A stretch of DNA of 38,031 nt from Desulfobulbaceae bacterium (GCA_003517965.1 DOZO01000062.1:1-38031); one strand, 5' to 3'. Positions 1 to 9,293 are shown, numbered from the stretch's first letter. The notes: a model not told the origin generated them from the letters alone. Numbers and translations are program-made.

Positions 1-2
1 CC

Positions 3-1451
3 CCGCCGGTGGTTGATGATATGTGCGAAAAATTTGCCGTGGCTCGGGACCGGGTCACAGCCACCGGGTTTTATCGGGACAATCTTTTTTTGCAGATCAG
101 CCCGGTTTTGTTGGCCAATAAAGATGCGAGTCTTACCCGGCGGCTTATGGAAGCGCCGGAGCAGCCGACCATTGTCTATGTGACCCTGCAGAAAACCGCG
201 GAGCAGGTGGCCGCTATGCTTGCCAAATCAGGCATCAAGGTCTCGGCCTATCATGCCGGCATGCAAAGCGAGGCCCGGGAAGAGATCCAGCAGCGATTCA
301 TGACCGGCCATCTTAGCTGCGTGGTCGCCACCATTGCCTTTGGCATGGGCATTGACAAGCGGGATATCCGGCAGGTTATTCATTACGATCTGCCCAAGTC
401 CCTGGAAAATTACAGTCAGGAAACCGGGCGCTCAGGCCGGGATGGCGAACCTTCTTTCTGTGAGGTGCTGGCCGGTCTTGAGCGGCTCAACGTCCTGGAG
501 AATTTTACCTATGGAGATACCCCGGAAAAAGAGGCGATCATCGCTCTCCTTCTTGAACTCACGAAAAACCCCGGTCGATACGAGATAAAACTGACTGATC
601 TTGCCCGGCAGCTCAATATCCGTCAGCTGCCTTTAAAGACCTTACTGGTCTATCTTGAGATGGAGGGCGTGTTGTGGCCGAAGTATACCTTCATGCAGGA
701 GTATTCCTTTAAGCTGCTGCGGCCGGCCGAGGAGATCATCAACCTGTTTGTCGAGGAAAGGCAGCGATTCGTGAGGGCTCTCTTTGAAAATTGTCAGACC
801 AGAAAAATCTGGACCATTGTTGATGTCCAGGGCGTTATGAATCAGTACAATGCCGAGCGCCAGCGGGTGGTGGTGGCCCTGGAATATTTTGAGGAGCAGG
901 GCTTGATCGAGTTGCAGGCCAAACAGGCGATTGATGTCTACGAAGTCACCTCCGAGCCCATTGAGGTCGAGGGGCTGGCCGCCAGGATCTATAAGGTTTT
1001 TCAGGATCGGGAACTTCAGGAGATCGGGCGATTGGCGCAGGTGATCGATTTTCTGGAAAGCGACAGGTGTTTAAGCTATCAATTGGCCGGTTATTTCGGA
1101 GAACAGATCAGCGGTTCGGGTTGCGGTCATTGTTCGGTGTGCCAGGGGCAGCCGGCCCGGTTAGAGAGGAATGTGGTAAGCCGGGATTTGTCCGGCTTTG
1201 ATTTTGAGAGACTGACTGCCGGGTTTATAAAGCTTGCCGGCGCCAGGCTTTCCGGCACCAGCCTGGCCCGATTTCTCTGCGGGATCGCCATGCCAGCCTT
1301 CGGCCCGCGGGAGATCAAACAACTCGACGGTTTTGCTGCCCTGGAAGATTACTCCTTCCCCGTGGTGCGGGGCTGGGCCGAGTCGCATCTGAATTTATCT
1401 GGTTACGCCTCGCCTGCCTTAACCGCTTCAAGCGCTTCCCAGCGGGTATAG
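3..1451 (+). CDS. recQ: RecQ-family ATP-dependent DNA helicase, 5'-truncated by window edge
   Basis: RecQ helicases unwind DNA 3'-5' in recombination and replication-fork repair. The reading frame is open from base 3 and begins just after helicase motif III (the residues before VDDM read as the end of a TATPP-type motif), so the first RecA-like domain, with Walker A and the DEAH box, lies outside the window. Visible are the second RecA-like domain (IVYVTLQKTAEQVA; VATIAFGMGIDKRDIR; motif VI QETGRSGRDG), a winged-helix region, and the RecQ zinc site made of one Cys (DRC) plus a GCGHCSVC cluster, four Cys in all. No clear HRDC domain follows. A GTG at base 9 could be mistaken for the start but is internal. 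The 3' end overlaps the convergent uup gene by 49 bp, with no terminator between them. Confidence 0.9.
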   Translation, partial: PPVVDDMCEKFAVARDRVTATGFYRDNLFLQISPVLLANKDASLTRRLMEAPEQPTIVYVTLQKTAEQVAAMLAKSGIKVSAYHAGMQSEAREEIQQRFMTGHLSCVVATIAFGMGIDKRDIRQVIHYDLPKSLENYSQETGRSGRDGEPSFCEVLAGLERLNVLENFTYGDTPEKEAIIALLLELTKNPGRYEIKLTDLARQLNIRQLPLKTLLVYLEMEGVLWPKYTFMQEYSFKLLRPAEEIINLFVEERQRFVRALFENCQTRKIWTIVDVQGVMNQYNAERQRVVVALEYFEEQGLIELQAKQAIDVYEVTSEPIEVEGLAARIYKVFQDRELQEIGRLAQVIDFLESDRCLSYQLAGYFGEQISGSGCGHCSVCQGQPARLERNVVSRDLSGFDFERLTAGFIKLAGARLSGTSLARFLCGIAMPAFGPREIKQLDGFAALEDYSFPVVRGWAESHLNLSGYASPALTASSASQRV

Positions 1452-3298
1452 GCAGTTTTTTGCTCCTGCTCAAGTTCCGCCACCCTTTGTTGGATTCGAG
1501 GGATGGCCAACGCGTCTTTTCGGTACAGTTCTGGGTCAGTCAGTTGCCGGTGCAGCTCAACCTGCTCCGCTTCCATTTCTTCAAGCCGCTGGGGCAGGGC
1601 TTCAAGCTCCCGTTCTTCCTTGTAGGAGAGTTTTCGGGAGACAACTTTTTTGGGTGGCTCCTTTTTGCTGCTTTTTTCGGATTTCGCAGCCGGGGCCGGG
1701 GCTTGAGCTCGCTGTAGGAGCCAGTCGTCGTAACCGCCTGCGTACTCTTCCACTCGGCCTTCACCCTCAAAAACCAGGGTGGAGGTGACCACATTGTTCA
1801 AAAAGGCTCGGTCATGGCTGACCAGCAGCAAGGTTCCCTGGTAATCCAGAAGCAACTCTTCCAGCAATTCCAGGGTTTCCACATCAAGATCGTTGGTGGG
1901 CTCGTCCATCACCAGCACATTAAAGGGCTGGGTGAAGAGCTTGGCCAGAAGAAGTCGGTTTTTTTCTCCGCCAGAGAGTACGCGCACCGGCGAACGGGTT
2001 CGATCAGGGGCAAAGAGGAAATCCTGAAGGTAGCTGATGATGTGACGGGGCTGCCCATTGACCATTACGGTGTCGCCGCCGTCGGTCACGTTGTCGGCCA
2101 CGGTCTTTTCATAGTCGAGCTGTTCCCGGTTCTGGTCGAAGTAACAGGACTCGATGCGGGTGCCCAGGGTAATGCTGCCTTCTGTGGGCTCAAGCTGGCC
2201 GAGCAGGAGCTTGAGCAGGGTGGACTTGCCCGCCCCGTTGGGGCCGATGATTCCTACCTTGTCTCCACGCATGATGGTGGTGGAGAGATTCTTGATGATG
2301 GGGACGCCAGCGTAATAAAAGGAAACCTTCTTGACTGAGGCCACCAGCTTGCCGGAGCGTTCGGCGTCCTGCATCTGGATGCGGGCCTTGCCGGTCTGGA
2401 TTCGGCGGGCGGAGCGTTCATTGCGCAGGTCGATCAGGGCTCTGACCCTGCCTTCGTTGCGAGTTCGGCGGGCTTTGATCCCCTGACGGATCCAGATTTC
2501 TTCCTGGGCCAGTTTCTTGTCAAATTTGTAGCTCTGATTTGCTTCGGCCTCTAAAGCTGCCTGTTTGCGCTGGAGATAGGTGGCAAAGTTGCCGGGCCAG
2601 CTGGTCAGTCTGCCTCGGTCCAGTTCGATGATCCGGGTGGCGATTTTTTGTAGCAGCATCCGGTCATGGGTGACAAAGAGCAGGGTAGAGGAAAAGCTTA
2701 GGAGAAACTCTTCCAGCCAGTTGATGGCCTCGATGTCCAGATGGTTGGTAGGTTCGTCCAAGAGCAGTAGATCTGGTTCGTTGACCAGAGCCTTTGCCAG
2801 TAACACCCGACGCTTGAAGCCGCCGGAAAGGGCAGAAAAAGCCTGGTCTGCCTGGAGTTGTAACCGAGAAAGCACGGTATCCACCCGCTGCTGGGCCTGC
2901 CAGCCATCTGCGGCATCCAGGGCATGCTGGGCCTCTTCGAGTTCGGCCAGAACCGCCTCGGAATGATCGGTCTGGAGCAGGTGGCTCACCGCGTGATAGC
3001 GGGCAAGCAGGGTGAATATCTCGCCCAGGCCTGCGGCTACCACCTCGTAGACGGTTCCCCCCATGCCTTCCGGCACTTCCTGGGTGAGTCGAGCTACGCG
3101 CAGGCCTTTCTGGCGGATGATTTCTCCCCGGTCTGGTTCGATTTCTCCGGCCAGGAGCTTCATGAGCGAGGATTTACCTTCGCCATTGCGGCCCACCAGA
3201 CAGAGGCGTTCGCCGGGTTCGATCTGCAGGTCGAGGCCGGCGAGCAGGGGCAGACCGCCAAAACTCAAGACGATATCCTTTAAAGCAATGCTGGCCAT
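1403..3298 (-). CDS. uup: ABC-F family ATPase, Uup-like
   Basis: Soluble ABC-F protein of 631 aa with two ATP-binding cassettes and no membrane segments. Members of the family act on the ribosome or, for Uup, also affect transposon excision and replication-linked processes. Domain 1 has Walker A GRNGEGKSS (residues 36-44), signature LSGGFKRR and Walker B LLLLDEPTNHLD. A basic helical linker follows. Domain 2 has GPNGAGKST, LSGGEKNR and LVMDEPTNDLD. The last ~90 residues are Lys/Glu-rich and predicted coiled coil, after a KKEPPKK linker; this C-terminal coiled coil is the feature that points to Uup rather than other ABC-F members. Its ATG overlaps the rhlB stop in the arrangement TGATG (one shared base), so translation is probably coupled to rhlB. 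The 3' end overlaps recQ convergently. Confidence 0.88.
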   Translation of the reverse strand: MASIALKDIVLSFGGLPLLAGLDLQIEPGERLCLVGRNGEGKSSLMKLLAGEIEPDRGEIIRQKGLRVARLTQEVPEGMGGTVYEVVAAGLGEIFTLLARYHAVSHLLQTDHSEAVLAELEEAQHALDAADGWQAQQRVDTVLSRLQLQADQAFSALSGGFKRRVLLAKALVNEPDLLLLDEPTNHLDIEAINWLEEFLLSFSSTLLFVTHDRMLLQKIATRIIELDRGRLTSWPGNFATYLQRKQAALEAEANQSYKFDKKLAQEEIWIRQGIKARRTRNEGRVRALIDLRNERSARRIQTGKARIQMQDAERSGKLVASVKKVSFYYAGVPIIKNLSTTIMRGDKVGIIGPNGAGKSTLLKLLLGQLEPTEGSITLGTRIESCYFDQNREQLDYEKTVADNVTDGGDTVMVNGQPRHIISYLQDFLFAPDRTRSPVRVLSGGEKNRLLLAKLFTQPFNVLVMDEPTNDLDVETLELLEELLLDYQGTLLLVSHDRAFLNNVVTSTLVFEGEGRVEEYAGGYDDWLLQRAQAPAPAAKSEKSSKKEPPKKVVSRKLSYKEERELEALPQRLEEMEAEQVELHRQLTDPELYRKDALAIPRIQQRVAELEQEQKTAYTRWEALEAVKAGEA

Positions 3299-4860
3299 CA
3301 GGAGGCGGTCTTTGTTCTCTGGGGGCGAGGCGGCGGTCTTCTCCCGCCGGGGCGGGGCCTGCTGCCGCTTGGTCTACTGTGGGGTGCCGAGGAGGAGGGT
3401 TCTCTTTTGACCGCGGGCCTGGAAGGAGGCGGGGTTGACAGCCAATCCTGATCGGGTTGGATACAAGGCAGTTTAGCCCCGATGAATTCCTCGATGTCGG
3501 GCAACTGAAAAGAATCGTTTTCGTCGGCAAAACTCACTGAGGTGCCCAGGGCGCCGGCCCGGCCGGTACGACCGATGCGATGCACATAATCTTCGGGGTC
3601 ATGGGGCAGGGTGTAGTTGATAACATGGCTGACCGCATCCACATGGATTCCCCGGCCTGCCACATCGGTGGCCACCAGCACCCGGATCTTGCCGGCCCGG
3701 AAGTTTTCCAGGGTCTTGGTGCGGGTGTGCTGGGGGATGTCGCCCGAGAGGATGGCACACTGGATGTCGTAACGGAGCAGTTTTTCGGTGAGATGGCGGG
3801 TTTCGTCCTTGCGGTTGCAGAAGATCATTACCCGTTCAAGGTTCTGTCGAGTGATGATGTTATAGAGCAGGGCAAATTTTTCCCGGCTGCTGACCAGATA
3901 AACCAGCTGTTCTACGGTATCCGTCACCACCTGTTCCGGCTCGATTTCTACGGTTACCGGGTTTTTGGTCCATTGCGAGGCGAGGCTGATAACCTGCGGG
4001 GTCAGGGTGGCGGAAAAAAGCAGGGTCTGGCGTTTATCCTTGTTGGGGGTGGAGTGGACGATCTGACGGACATCGGGGATAAAGCCCATATCCAGCATGC
4101 GGTCCGCCTCGTCGATTACCAGAATCTCTACCTGATCGAGGTGGATGTACTGCTGGCGTTTGAAATCGAGCAGACGGCCCGGAGTGGCCACGACGATGTC
4201 TACCTGTTGGCTGGTGACCTGGCGCTGCTGCTTTTGATAATCCATGCCGCCCAGGATCGCTACTGTGGTGACATTGCAGTATTGGGTAAGCTCGCGGGCG
4301 TCCTCGACGATCTGGAGGACCAGTTCGCGGGTCGGGGCCAGGATCAGGGCCCGAGGTGAGCCGTGCCGTCGTTTGCCAGAGGGTGCGGTTCTTAGCAGGT
4401 GGGTGAAGATGGTGGTCAGAAAAGCAGCGGTTTTGCCGGTGCCGGTCTGGGCCCGGCCTGTGGCATCCTTGCCCGTCAGGGTATGGGGCAGGATCTGACC
4501 CTGGATGGGGGTGCAGTAAGAAAAGCCCAGATCGGAAATGGCATGCATGATCTCGTCGGGCAGATCAAGGTCATGAAAACGGGTTTTGCCCTCGATCTTG
4601 GGAACGAGAAATTGTGCTGTATTCCAAGGCGGGGTTGGGACGGCTTTGGGAAGCCCTGCTGTACCAGGACGGAGATTATCCGGGATATGTGGAGGCTTGG
4701 ACACCTTTTTTTTGCCCTGTCGTGGGAAGGGGCGTTGCGTTTCCCGGGAGAGGATCTGTTCCTGTGGAGGCGGGGTGGCGGCAAGGTTGTTGTGTTTTGC
4801 CCGACCAGTGATGATTTTTTTTAGTTTGTCACGGAAGCGATTGATGATTTTTCTTACCAA
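3298..4860 (-). CDS. rhlB: DEAD-box ATP-dependent RNA helicase, RhlB/RhlE type
   Basis: ATP-dependent RNA helicase of 520 aa, expected to remodel RNA in mRNA decay or ribosome assembly. The DEAD-box motifs appear in order: F-x-L plus the Q motif (CTPIQ), motif I AQTGTGKT, Ia PTRELVLQ, Ib TPGRLL, II VIDEADRM, III SAT, then in the second RecA domain VATDVAGRGIHV and HRIGRTGR. The GFSYCTPIQ segment with ILPHTLTGKDATGRAQTGTGKT resembles RhlB most closely, but RhlE cannot be excluded. A ~90-residue basic N-terminal extension and an Arg/Pro/Ser-rich tail flank the core; such tails usually bind RNA. It is the first gene of a two-gene unit with uup, whose start overlaps its stop. Confidence 0.88.
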   Translation of the reverse strand: MVRKIINRFRDKLKKIITGRAKHNNLAATPPPQEQILSRETQRPFPRQGKKKVSKPPHIPDNLRPGTAGLPKAVPTPPWNTAQFLVPKIEGKTRFHDLDLPDEIMHAISDLGFSYCTPIQGQILPHTLTGKDATGRAQTGTGKTAAFLTTIFTHLLRTAPSGKRRHGSPRALILAPTRELVLQIVEDARELTQYCNVTTVAILGGMDYQKQQRQVTSQQVDIVVATPGRLLDFKRQQYIHLDQVEILVIDEADRMLDMGFIPDVRQIVHSTPNKDKRQTLLFSATLTPQVISLASQWTKNPVTVEIEPEQVVTDTVEQLVYLVSSREKFALLYNIITRQNLERVMIFCNRKDETRHLTEKLLRYDIQCAILSGDIPQHTRTKTLENFRAGKIRVLVATDVAGRGIHVDAVSHVINYTLPHDPEDYVHRIGRTGRAGALGTSVSFADENDSFQLPDIEEFIGAKLPCIQPDQDWLSTPPPSRPAVKREPSSSAPHSRPSGSRPRPGGRRPPPRPQRTKTAS

Positions 4861-5093
4861 AATACCCTCTCAATGGAGATGATTCATTATGACGAGTGTG
4901 GGTGGTTGCCTGGTAACCATGATATGTTAGGGAGGCTGTATAGGGTTGCTGTGCAAATAGTCAGTGAGGAAATACGTTGCGCCAGACCGCCTGCAAAGTC
5001 TTTTTGGGCAAGAACAGGATAAACGGTCATGGAAAAAGGCGGGCAGACGAACACGATGCTTGCATGGTTCGCCGTGGGTTTCACGAGAAAAGA
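4861..5093. other. Intergenic spacer between rhlB and tRNA-Lys
   Basis: About 230 bases with no supportable gene. A 65-codon minus-strand reading frame (4887-5084) shows no family resemblance and no convincing ribosome binding site, so it was not called. The stretch probably holds the rhlB promoter, reading leftward, but no clear -35/-10 pair could be picked out. Confidence 0.5.
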
Positions 5094-5169
5094 TGGTGGG
5101 CCGTCGGGGGCTCGAACCCCAAACCTAGTGATTAAGAGTCACTTGCTCTACCAGTTGAGCTAACGGCCC
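5094..5169 (-). tRNA. tRNA-Lys (anticodon CTT)
   Basis: The minus strand folds as a complete 76-nt tRNA. The acceptor stem is GGGCCGT/ACGGCCC. The D-arm contains GCTCAACTGGTAGAGC, the anticodon arm AGTGA-CTCTTAA-TCACT gives loop anticodon CTT, which reads AAG (Lys), and the T-arm has the GGTTCGAGCCC motif. The discriminator base is A and the 3' CCA is encoded (5094-5096). Confidence 0.96.
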
Positions 5170-5189
5170 TGCTCTTTATATCGTGGCAA

Positions 5190-5218
5190 GATATACACCT
5201 TCTGTTTTGCCTTGTCAA
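5190..5218 (-). promoter_or_regulatory. Sigma-70-type promoter of tRNA-Lys
   Basis: On the minus strand a perfect TTGACA (-35, 5218-5213) is followed after exactly 17 nt by TATATC (-10, 5195-5190, 4 of 6 consensus). The tRNA 5' end lies 20 nt downstream of the -10 box, leaving room for a short leader. The position and spacing support it as the tRNA promoter. Confidence 0.7.
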
Positions 5219-5450
5219 CCATGTTGCGTTAACTTCTTTCGGAATATTTGGAGGTGTGTGCGGTTGATTTTTTTGTCGGTAATTCAGCCAGGCAGGTGCA
5301 AAAGAGGATGTTTTCAGGTATAGTGCTTGGATTAAGGGGAAAGATTTTGTAACGATCCAGTTTGTTGCCGGAATTATTTAAAAATACAGGATGTAATCGG
5401 GTTTTTTAGCCCTGATGAATGATGATAAGCCACGAGCAAGGAGATAATTA

Positions 5451-6641
5451 ATGAGCAAAGTACTAATAATCGGGGCCGGAGGGGTTGGCAGTGTGGTGGC
5501 CCACAAATGCGCGCAGGTGCCGGAGGTTTTTTCGGAGATCTGCCTTGGCAGTCGGACCCTTACCCGGTGTGAGAATATTCAGAAATCCGTTAAGGCACGG
5601 ACTGGTTGCAACATTGAGATTGCCCGGGTAGATGCCGACCGGGTGCCCGAGACCGTGGCCCTGATCCGGCAGTTCAAACCAAAGCTGGTGATCAACGTGG
5701 CCCTGCCCTATCAGGATCTGCATCTCATGGATGCCTGTCTGGAAACCGGGGTGGATTATCTGGATACTGCCAACTATGAGCCGCCGGATGAGGCAAAATT
5801 TTGTTACCAATGGCAGTGGGATTATCAGGAGCGTTTCCGAAAGAAAGGGCTGATGGCCTTGCTGGGCAGCGGCTTTGATCCGGGGGTGACTAACGTATTC
5901 TGCGCTCACGCGGCCAAGCACCATTTCGACGAGATTTATTATGTGGACATCCTTGATGCCAATGCCGGCGATCACGGCCATCCCTTTGCCACCAATTTTA
6001 ACCCCGAGATCAATATCCGCGAGGTAACGGCTCGTGGCAAGTATTGGGAAAATGGAGCCTGGGTCGAAACTGAGCCGCTTTCGGTTAAGCAGAGCTATGA
6101 TTTTCCGGTGCTTGGTCACAAGAACGCCTATCTCATGTATCACGAGGAATTGGAATCCCTGGCGAAAAACCTCAAAGGTCTAAAACGCATCCGTTTTTGG
6201 ATGACTTTTTCTGATAACTATCTCAAGCATCTGGAAGTCTTGCAGAATGTGGGGATGACCGCTATCAAGCCGGTGCTGTTTGAGGGCCGCGAGATCGTGC
6301 CCTTGCAGTTTCTGAAGGCTCTGTTGCCCGATCCAGCTTCTCTGGGTTCGCGCACCAAAGGGAAAACCTGTATCGGCTGTGAGGTGGAGGGGCTCAAGAA
6401 CGGCAAACACCGGAAGATGTTCATCTATAATGTCTGCGACCATGAGGAATGCTATCGCGAAGTGGGTTCCCAGGCCATCTCTTACACCACCGGGGTGCCG
6501 GCCATGATCGGGGCGATGCTGATGCTTACCGGCAAGTGGCGGGGGGAAGGGGTTTTTAACATGGAAGAGCTGGATCCTGATCCTTTCATGGAGAAGCTGA
6601 ATATCCACGGCCTGCCGTGGCTTGAGAAGGTGATGAGTTAA
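5451..6641 (+). CDS. Carboxynorspermidine/carboxyspermidine dehydrogenase (saccharopine dehydrogenase family)
   Basis: NADPH-dependent reductive condensation of aspartate semialdehyde with a diamine (putrescine for carboxyspermidine, diaminopropane for carboxynorspermidine), the first committed step of the alternative spermidine pathway. The 396-aa protein starts with a Rossmann dinucleotide motif (VLIIGAGGVGSVVAHKCA, residues 4-21). It then follows the saccharopine-dehydrogenase fold, with NVALPYQDLHLMDACLETGVDYLDTANYE and LGSGFDPGVTNVFCAHA, both typical of the CANSDH subgroup. The start has a good ribosome site (AAGGAG, 8 nt upstream). The next gene, 13 bp downstream, is the matching decarboxylase; that pairing is the main argument for this substrate rather than lysine metabolism. 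Confidence 0.9.
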   Translation: MSKVLIIGAGGVGSVVAHKCAQVPEVFSEICLGSRTLTRCENIQKSVKARTGCNIEIARVDADRVPETVALIRQFKPKLVINVALPYQDLHLMDACLETGVDYLDTANYEPPDEAKFCYQWQWDYQERFRKKGLMALLGSGFDPGVTNVFCAHAAKHHFDEIYYVDILDANAGDHGHPFATNFNPEINIREVTARGKYWENGAWVETEPLSVKQSYDFPVLGHKNAYLMYHEELESLAKNLKGLKRIRFWMTFSDNYLKHLEVLQNVGMTAIKPVLFEGREIVPLQFLKALLPDPASLGSRTKGKTCIGCEVEGLKNGKHRKMFIYNVCDHEECYREVGSQAISYTTGVPAMIGAMLMLTGKWRGEGVFNMEELDPDPFMEKLNIHGLPWLEKVMS

Positions 6642-6654
6642 AGGTCGGGGATTC

Positions 6655-7815
6655 ATGGGCCACAAGATAATCAATATCGGTTGTGACCTAAGCCAGGTGC
6701 CAACCCCCAGCTACGTTTGTGACCGAGCTGCTCTGGCCCGCAACCTGGCCATCCTCGATCAGGTGCAGCAGCGCACCGGCTGTAAGATCCTCCTGGCCCT
6801 CAAAGGTTTTGCCATGTTTAGCCTGTTTGGGCAGATCCGTGCGGTACTGTATGGGGCGTCGGCCAGTTCGCTAAGTGAGGCGCGGCTGGCGGCGGAGGAG
6901 TTTGGCCGGGAAGTGCATGTTTATGCCCCGGCTTACGCCGATGAGGAGTTTGCTGAAATTATTGCCTGTGCCGATCATCTGGTTTTTAACTCTTTCAATC
7001 AGTGGCAGCATTTCAAAGATCGGGTGGCCGGGGCCGGCAAGAAGATTTCCTGCGGCATCCGGGTTAATCCCCAGTATTCCGAAGTTGATGTCGATCTCTA
7101 TAATCCCTGTGGTCGCTTTTCACGTTTGGGCGTGGTGCGCGACCAGTTTAAGCCCGCGCTGCTGGACGGCATCGAAGGCCTGCATTTTCATGCCCTTTGT
7201 GAACAGGATGCCGATGCCCTGGAGCACACGGTTGTTGTCTTTGAGGAGAAGTTTGGCGAGTTTATCGGCGGGATGAAATGGCTCAATTTCGGGGGGGGCC
7301 ACCACATCACCCGGGAGGGTTACGACCTCGACCGTTTATGTGCTACCATCAGTCGGATTCAGAAAAAATACGGGGTGCAGGTTTATCTGGAGCCGGGTGA
7401 GGCCATCGGGCTAAATATCGGGGTGCTGGTGACCAGGGTGATGGATATTGTGGACAACGAGATCAGCACCGCCATCCTCGACACTTCAGCCACGGCTCAC
7501 ATGCCGGATGTGTTAGAGATGCCTTATCGGCCAGTGCTTTTCGGCGCGGGGGAGCCCGGCGAATTTGCCCACACCTACCGGCTGGGAGGGCTTTCTTGTC
7601 TGGCTGGTGATGTGGTGGGAGATTATTCCTTTCCCGAACCTCTTGCCATCGGCCAACGGCTGGTGTTCGGCGACATGGCCCATTACACCATGGTCAAGAC
7701 CACTACCTTCAACGGGGTACGGCTGCCGAACATTGTGGTTTGTGATTCGCGCACCGGCGAGAGCGAGGTGGTGCGATCCTTTGGTTATGAGGATTACCGT
7801 TCCAGATTATCCTGA
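6655..7815 (+). CDS. nspC: Carboxynorspermidine/carboxyspermidine decarboxylase
   Basis: PLP-dependent decarboxylase (alanine-racemase fold type III) that removes the carboxyl group of carboxy(nor)spermidine to yield (nor)spermidine. It is 386 aa, the usual family length. Visible are PTPSYVCD near the N-terminus, the PLP-lysine segment KILLALKGFAMF (the Lys in LALKGF), the glycine-rich phosphate-binding region LNFGGGHH, the LEPGEAIG motif, and the second-subunit active-site Cys region (LAGDVVGDYSF, preceded by LGGLSCLAGD). It forms a two-gene operon with the dehydrogenase upstream and is followed by a strong hairpin terminator. Substrate preference, spermidine or norspermidine, cannot be read from sequence alone. 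Confidence 0.93.
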   Translation: MGHKIINIGCDLSQVPTPSYVCDRAALARNLAILDQVQQRTGCKILLALKGFAMFSLFGQIRAVLYGASASSLSEARLAAEEFGREVHVYAPAYADEEFAEIIACADHLVFNSFNQWQHFKDRVAGAGKKISCGIRVNPQYSEVDVDLYNPCGRFSRLGVVRDQFKPALLDGIEGLHFHALCEQDADALEHTVVVFEEKFGEFIGGMKWLNFGGGHHITREGYDLDRLCATISRIQKKYGVQVYLEPGEAIGLNIGVLVTRVMDIVDNEISTAILDTSATAHMPDVLEMPYRPVLFGAGEPGEFAHTYRLGGLSCLAGDVVGDYSFPEPLAIGQRLVFGDMAHYTMVKTTTFNGVRLPNIVVCDSRTGESEVVRSFGYEDYRSRLS

Positions 7816-7839
7816 CTTGCGCCTCTGAAACAAACCAAT

Positions 7840-7878
7840 AAAAAAAGGTCGGAACGCTGGAGCGTCCGGCCTTTTTTT
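7840..7878. terminator. Bidirectional Rho-independent terminator between nspC and amt
   Basis: A run of seven A, a GC-rich hairpin (GGTCGGAACGCT paired with AGCGTCCGGCC, one bulged A and one G-T pair), then a run of seven T. Because both flanks are A/T tracts it can stop nspC transcription on the plus strand and amt transcription on the minus strand; it lies between the two convergent genes. Confidence 0.9.
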
Positions 7879-7898
7879 ATTGATGCGCAAAACGTGGG

Positions 7899-9224
7899 TT
7901 ACCGTTCTGCCATACCGTAGCCGGATTCACCATGGAGGGATTTGTCAAGCCCCTCAATCTCGCTTTGTTGATCGATCCTGAAGCCCACGGTTTTTTCCAC
8001 CACCAGACAGATCAGGAAGGTAACGGACGCGGCCAGGACAATTGTGGCGCCCATCCCCAGAAGCTGCACCTGCAACTGATCAAAGGCGGTCCAGGTCTTT
8101 CCCGCGGCGGTGGAGGCTTTTGCCATCCACGAGTCGCGAATGAAGAAAGAGAGCAGCAGTACGCCAAGGCCACTGCCTATTCCGTGGATGCCGAAGCAGT
8201 CAAGGCTGTCATCATAGCCAAGCCGCATTTTCATGGTCAGGGCGAAGTAACAGAGCAGCGAAGAGGCGGCGCCAAGGGTGAGGGCCCCTACGGGCTGCAC
8301 CACTCCGGCCGCAGGGGTGATCACCACCAGCCCAGCGAGAATCCCGGAAACAAATCCCAGCGAAGTAGCCTTTTTGAAGGCGATGGCCTCGATGATCAGC
8401 CAGGTTAGCGCTCCGCTGGCTGCAGAGATCTGGGTCATGGTCAGGGCGCGGGCGGTGTCCAGGCCGCTCTGTACGGTAGAACCAGCGTTGAAGCCATACC
8501 AGCCGACCCAGAGAAGGCCTGCCCCCATCATGGTCATAACCAGATTGTTTGGATGCATGGTGGTTTTGGGATAGCCCAGTCGTGGCCCGAGGAACAGGGC
8601 AGCGACCAGGGCGCTGACGCCAGCGGAGACATGGATCACCAGGCCACCGGCCAGGTCGATAACCCCATTGGCGCCGGCTTTGAACAGCCAGCCGTCTGTG
8701 GCCCAGACCCAATGGCATAGCGGACTGTAAACAAAGAGAAACCAGAGAACGATAAACAGGATGTAGCCGCGGAAATAGACCCGTTCGGCAATGGCCCCGC
8801 TGATCAGGGCCGGGGTGATGATGGCGAACTTACCTTGGAACATGGCCAGGACATATTCTGGCACTCCGTTGGTGATCGTCTCGTCGATGCCACCAAGCAG
8901 AAAGTAATCCGGGTTCCAGCCGATGATGCCACCGAGTATGTTTTTGCCAAAGGTGAGACTATAACCGCAGACCACCCAAAGCACCCCGATCACGGCCATG
9001 GAGACAAAGCTGTGCATCATGGTGCCCAGCACATTCTTGCTGCGCACCAGGCCGCCGTAAAACATGGCCAGGCCAGGTACCATCAGTAAGACCAAGGCCG
9101 TGGAGATCAGCATCCAGGCGGTGGTGCCGCTGTCTATGGTCTGAGTGTCGGTAGCCAGGGCAAGCCCCGGGATAAGGTAAAAACCAAGGCCGGTGCAGAG
9201 TATGGATAAAAAACGGTGCCACAT
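7899..9224 (-). CDS. amt: Ammonium transporter, Amt/Rh family
   Basis: Inner-membrane ammonium channel/transporter of 441 aa. The N-terminus looks like a cleavable signal peptide (hydrophobic core ending ALA before TDTQ), followed by about 11 membrane helices. Family hallmarks are present: PGLAMFYGGLVR after the first helix, the conserved Asp in VIDLAGG, the first pore His in VIHVSAG and the second pore His in CFGIHGIGSGLG. No PII gene (glnB/glnK) is adjacent, which is unusual because most amt genes are linked to one; control would have to come from a PII elsewhere. The ribosome site AAGGAG lies just before the ATG, and a sigma-54-type promoter lies about 55-70 bp upstream. Its neighbour on the same strand is the glutamate synthase cluster. 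Confidence 0.95.
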   Translation of the reverse strand: MWHRFLSILCTGLGFYLIPGLALATDTQTIDSGTTAWMLISTALVLLMVPGLAMFYGGLVRSKNVLGTMMHSFVSMAVIGVLWVVCGYSLTFGKNILGGIIGWNPDYFLLGGIDETITNGVPEYVLAMFQGKFAIITPALISGAIAERVYFRGYILFIVLWFLFVYSPLCHWVWATDGWLFKAGANGVIDLAGGLVIHVSAGVSALVAALFLGPRLGYPKTTMHPNNLVMTMMGAGLLWVGWYGFNAGSTVQSGLDTARALTMTQISAASGALTWLIIEAIAFKKATSLGFVSGILAGLVVITPAAGVVQPVGALTLGAASSLLCYFALTMKMRLGYDDSLDCFGIHGIGSGLGVLLLSFFIRDSWMAKASTAAGKTWTAFDQLQVQLLGMGATIVLAASVTFLICLVVEKTVGFRIDQQSEIEGLDKSLHGESGYGMAER

Positions 9225-9277
9225 GGCATCTCCTTATAATTGCAGATTGATGTGCTTTGGTTGGCCTTTGGTTAGTT

Positions 9278-9293
9278 TGCGAGAATCGTGCCA
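9278..9293 (-). promoter_or_regulatory. Sigma-54 (RpoN) promoter of amt
   Basis: The minus strand reads TGGCACGATTCTCGCA. This matches the sigma-54 consensus TGGCACG-N4-TTGCW at all positions but one (TCGCA for TTGCA), with the invariant GG and GC at the correct spacing. It lies 54-69 bp upstream of the amt start, so the message would carry a leader of roughly 40 nt. Nitrogen-controlled transcription by an NtrC-like activator is the natural inference. Confidence 0.75.

Noticed and set aside
4887..5084. Small 65-codon minus-strand gene between rhlB and the tRNA.
   Set aside because: No recognisable family, no good ribosome site, and composition like the surrounding spacer.
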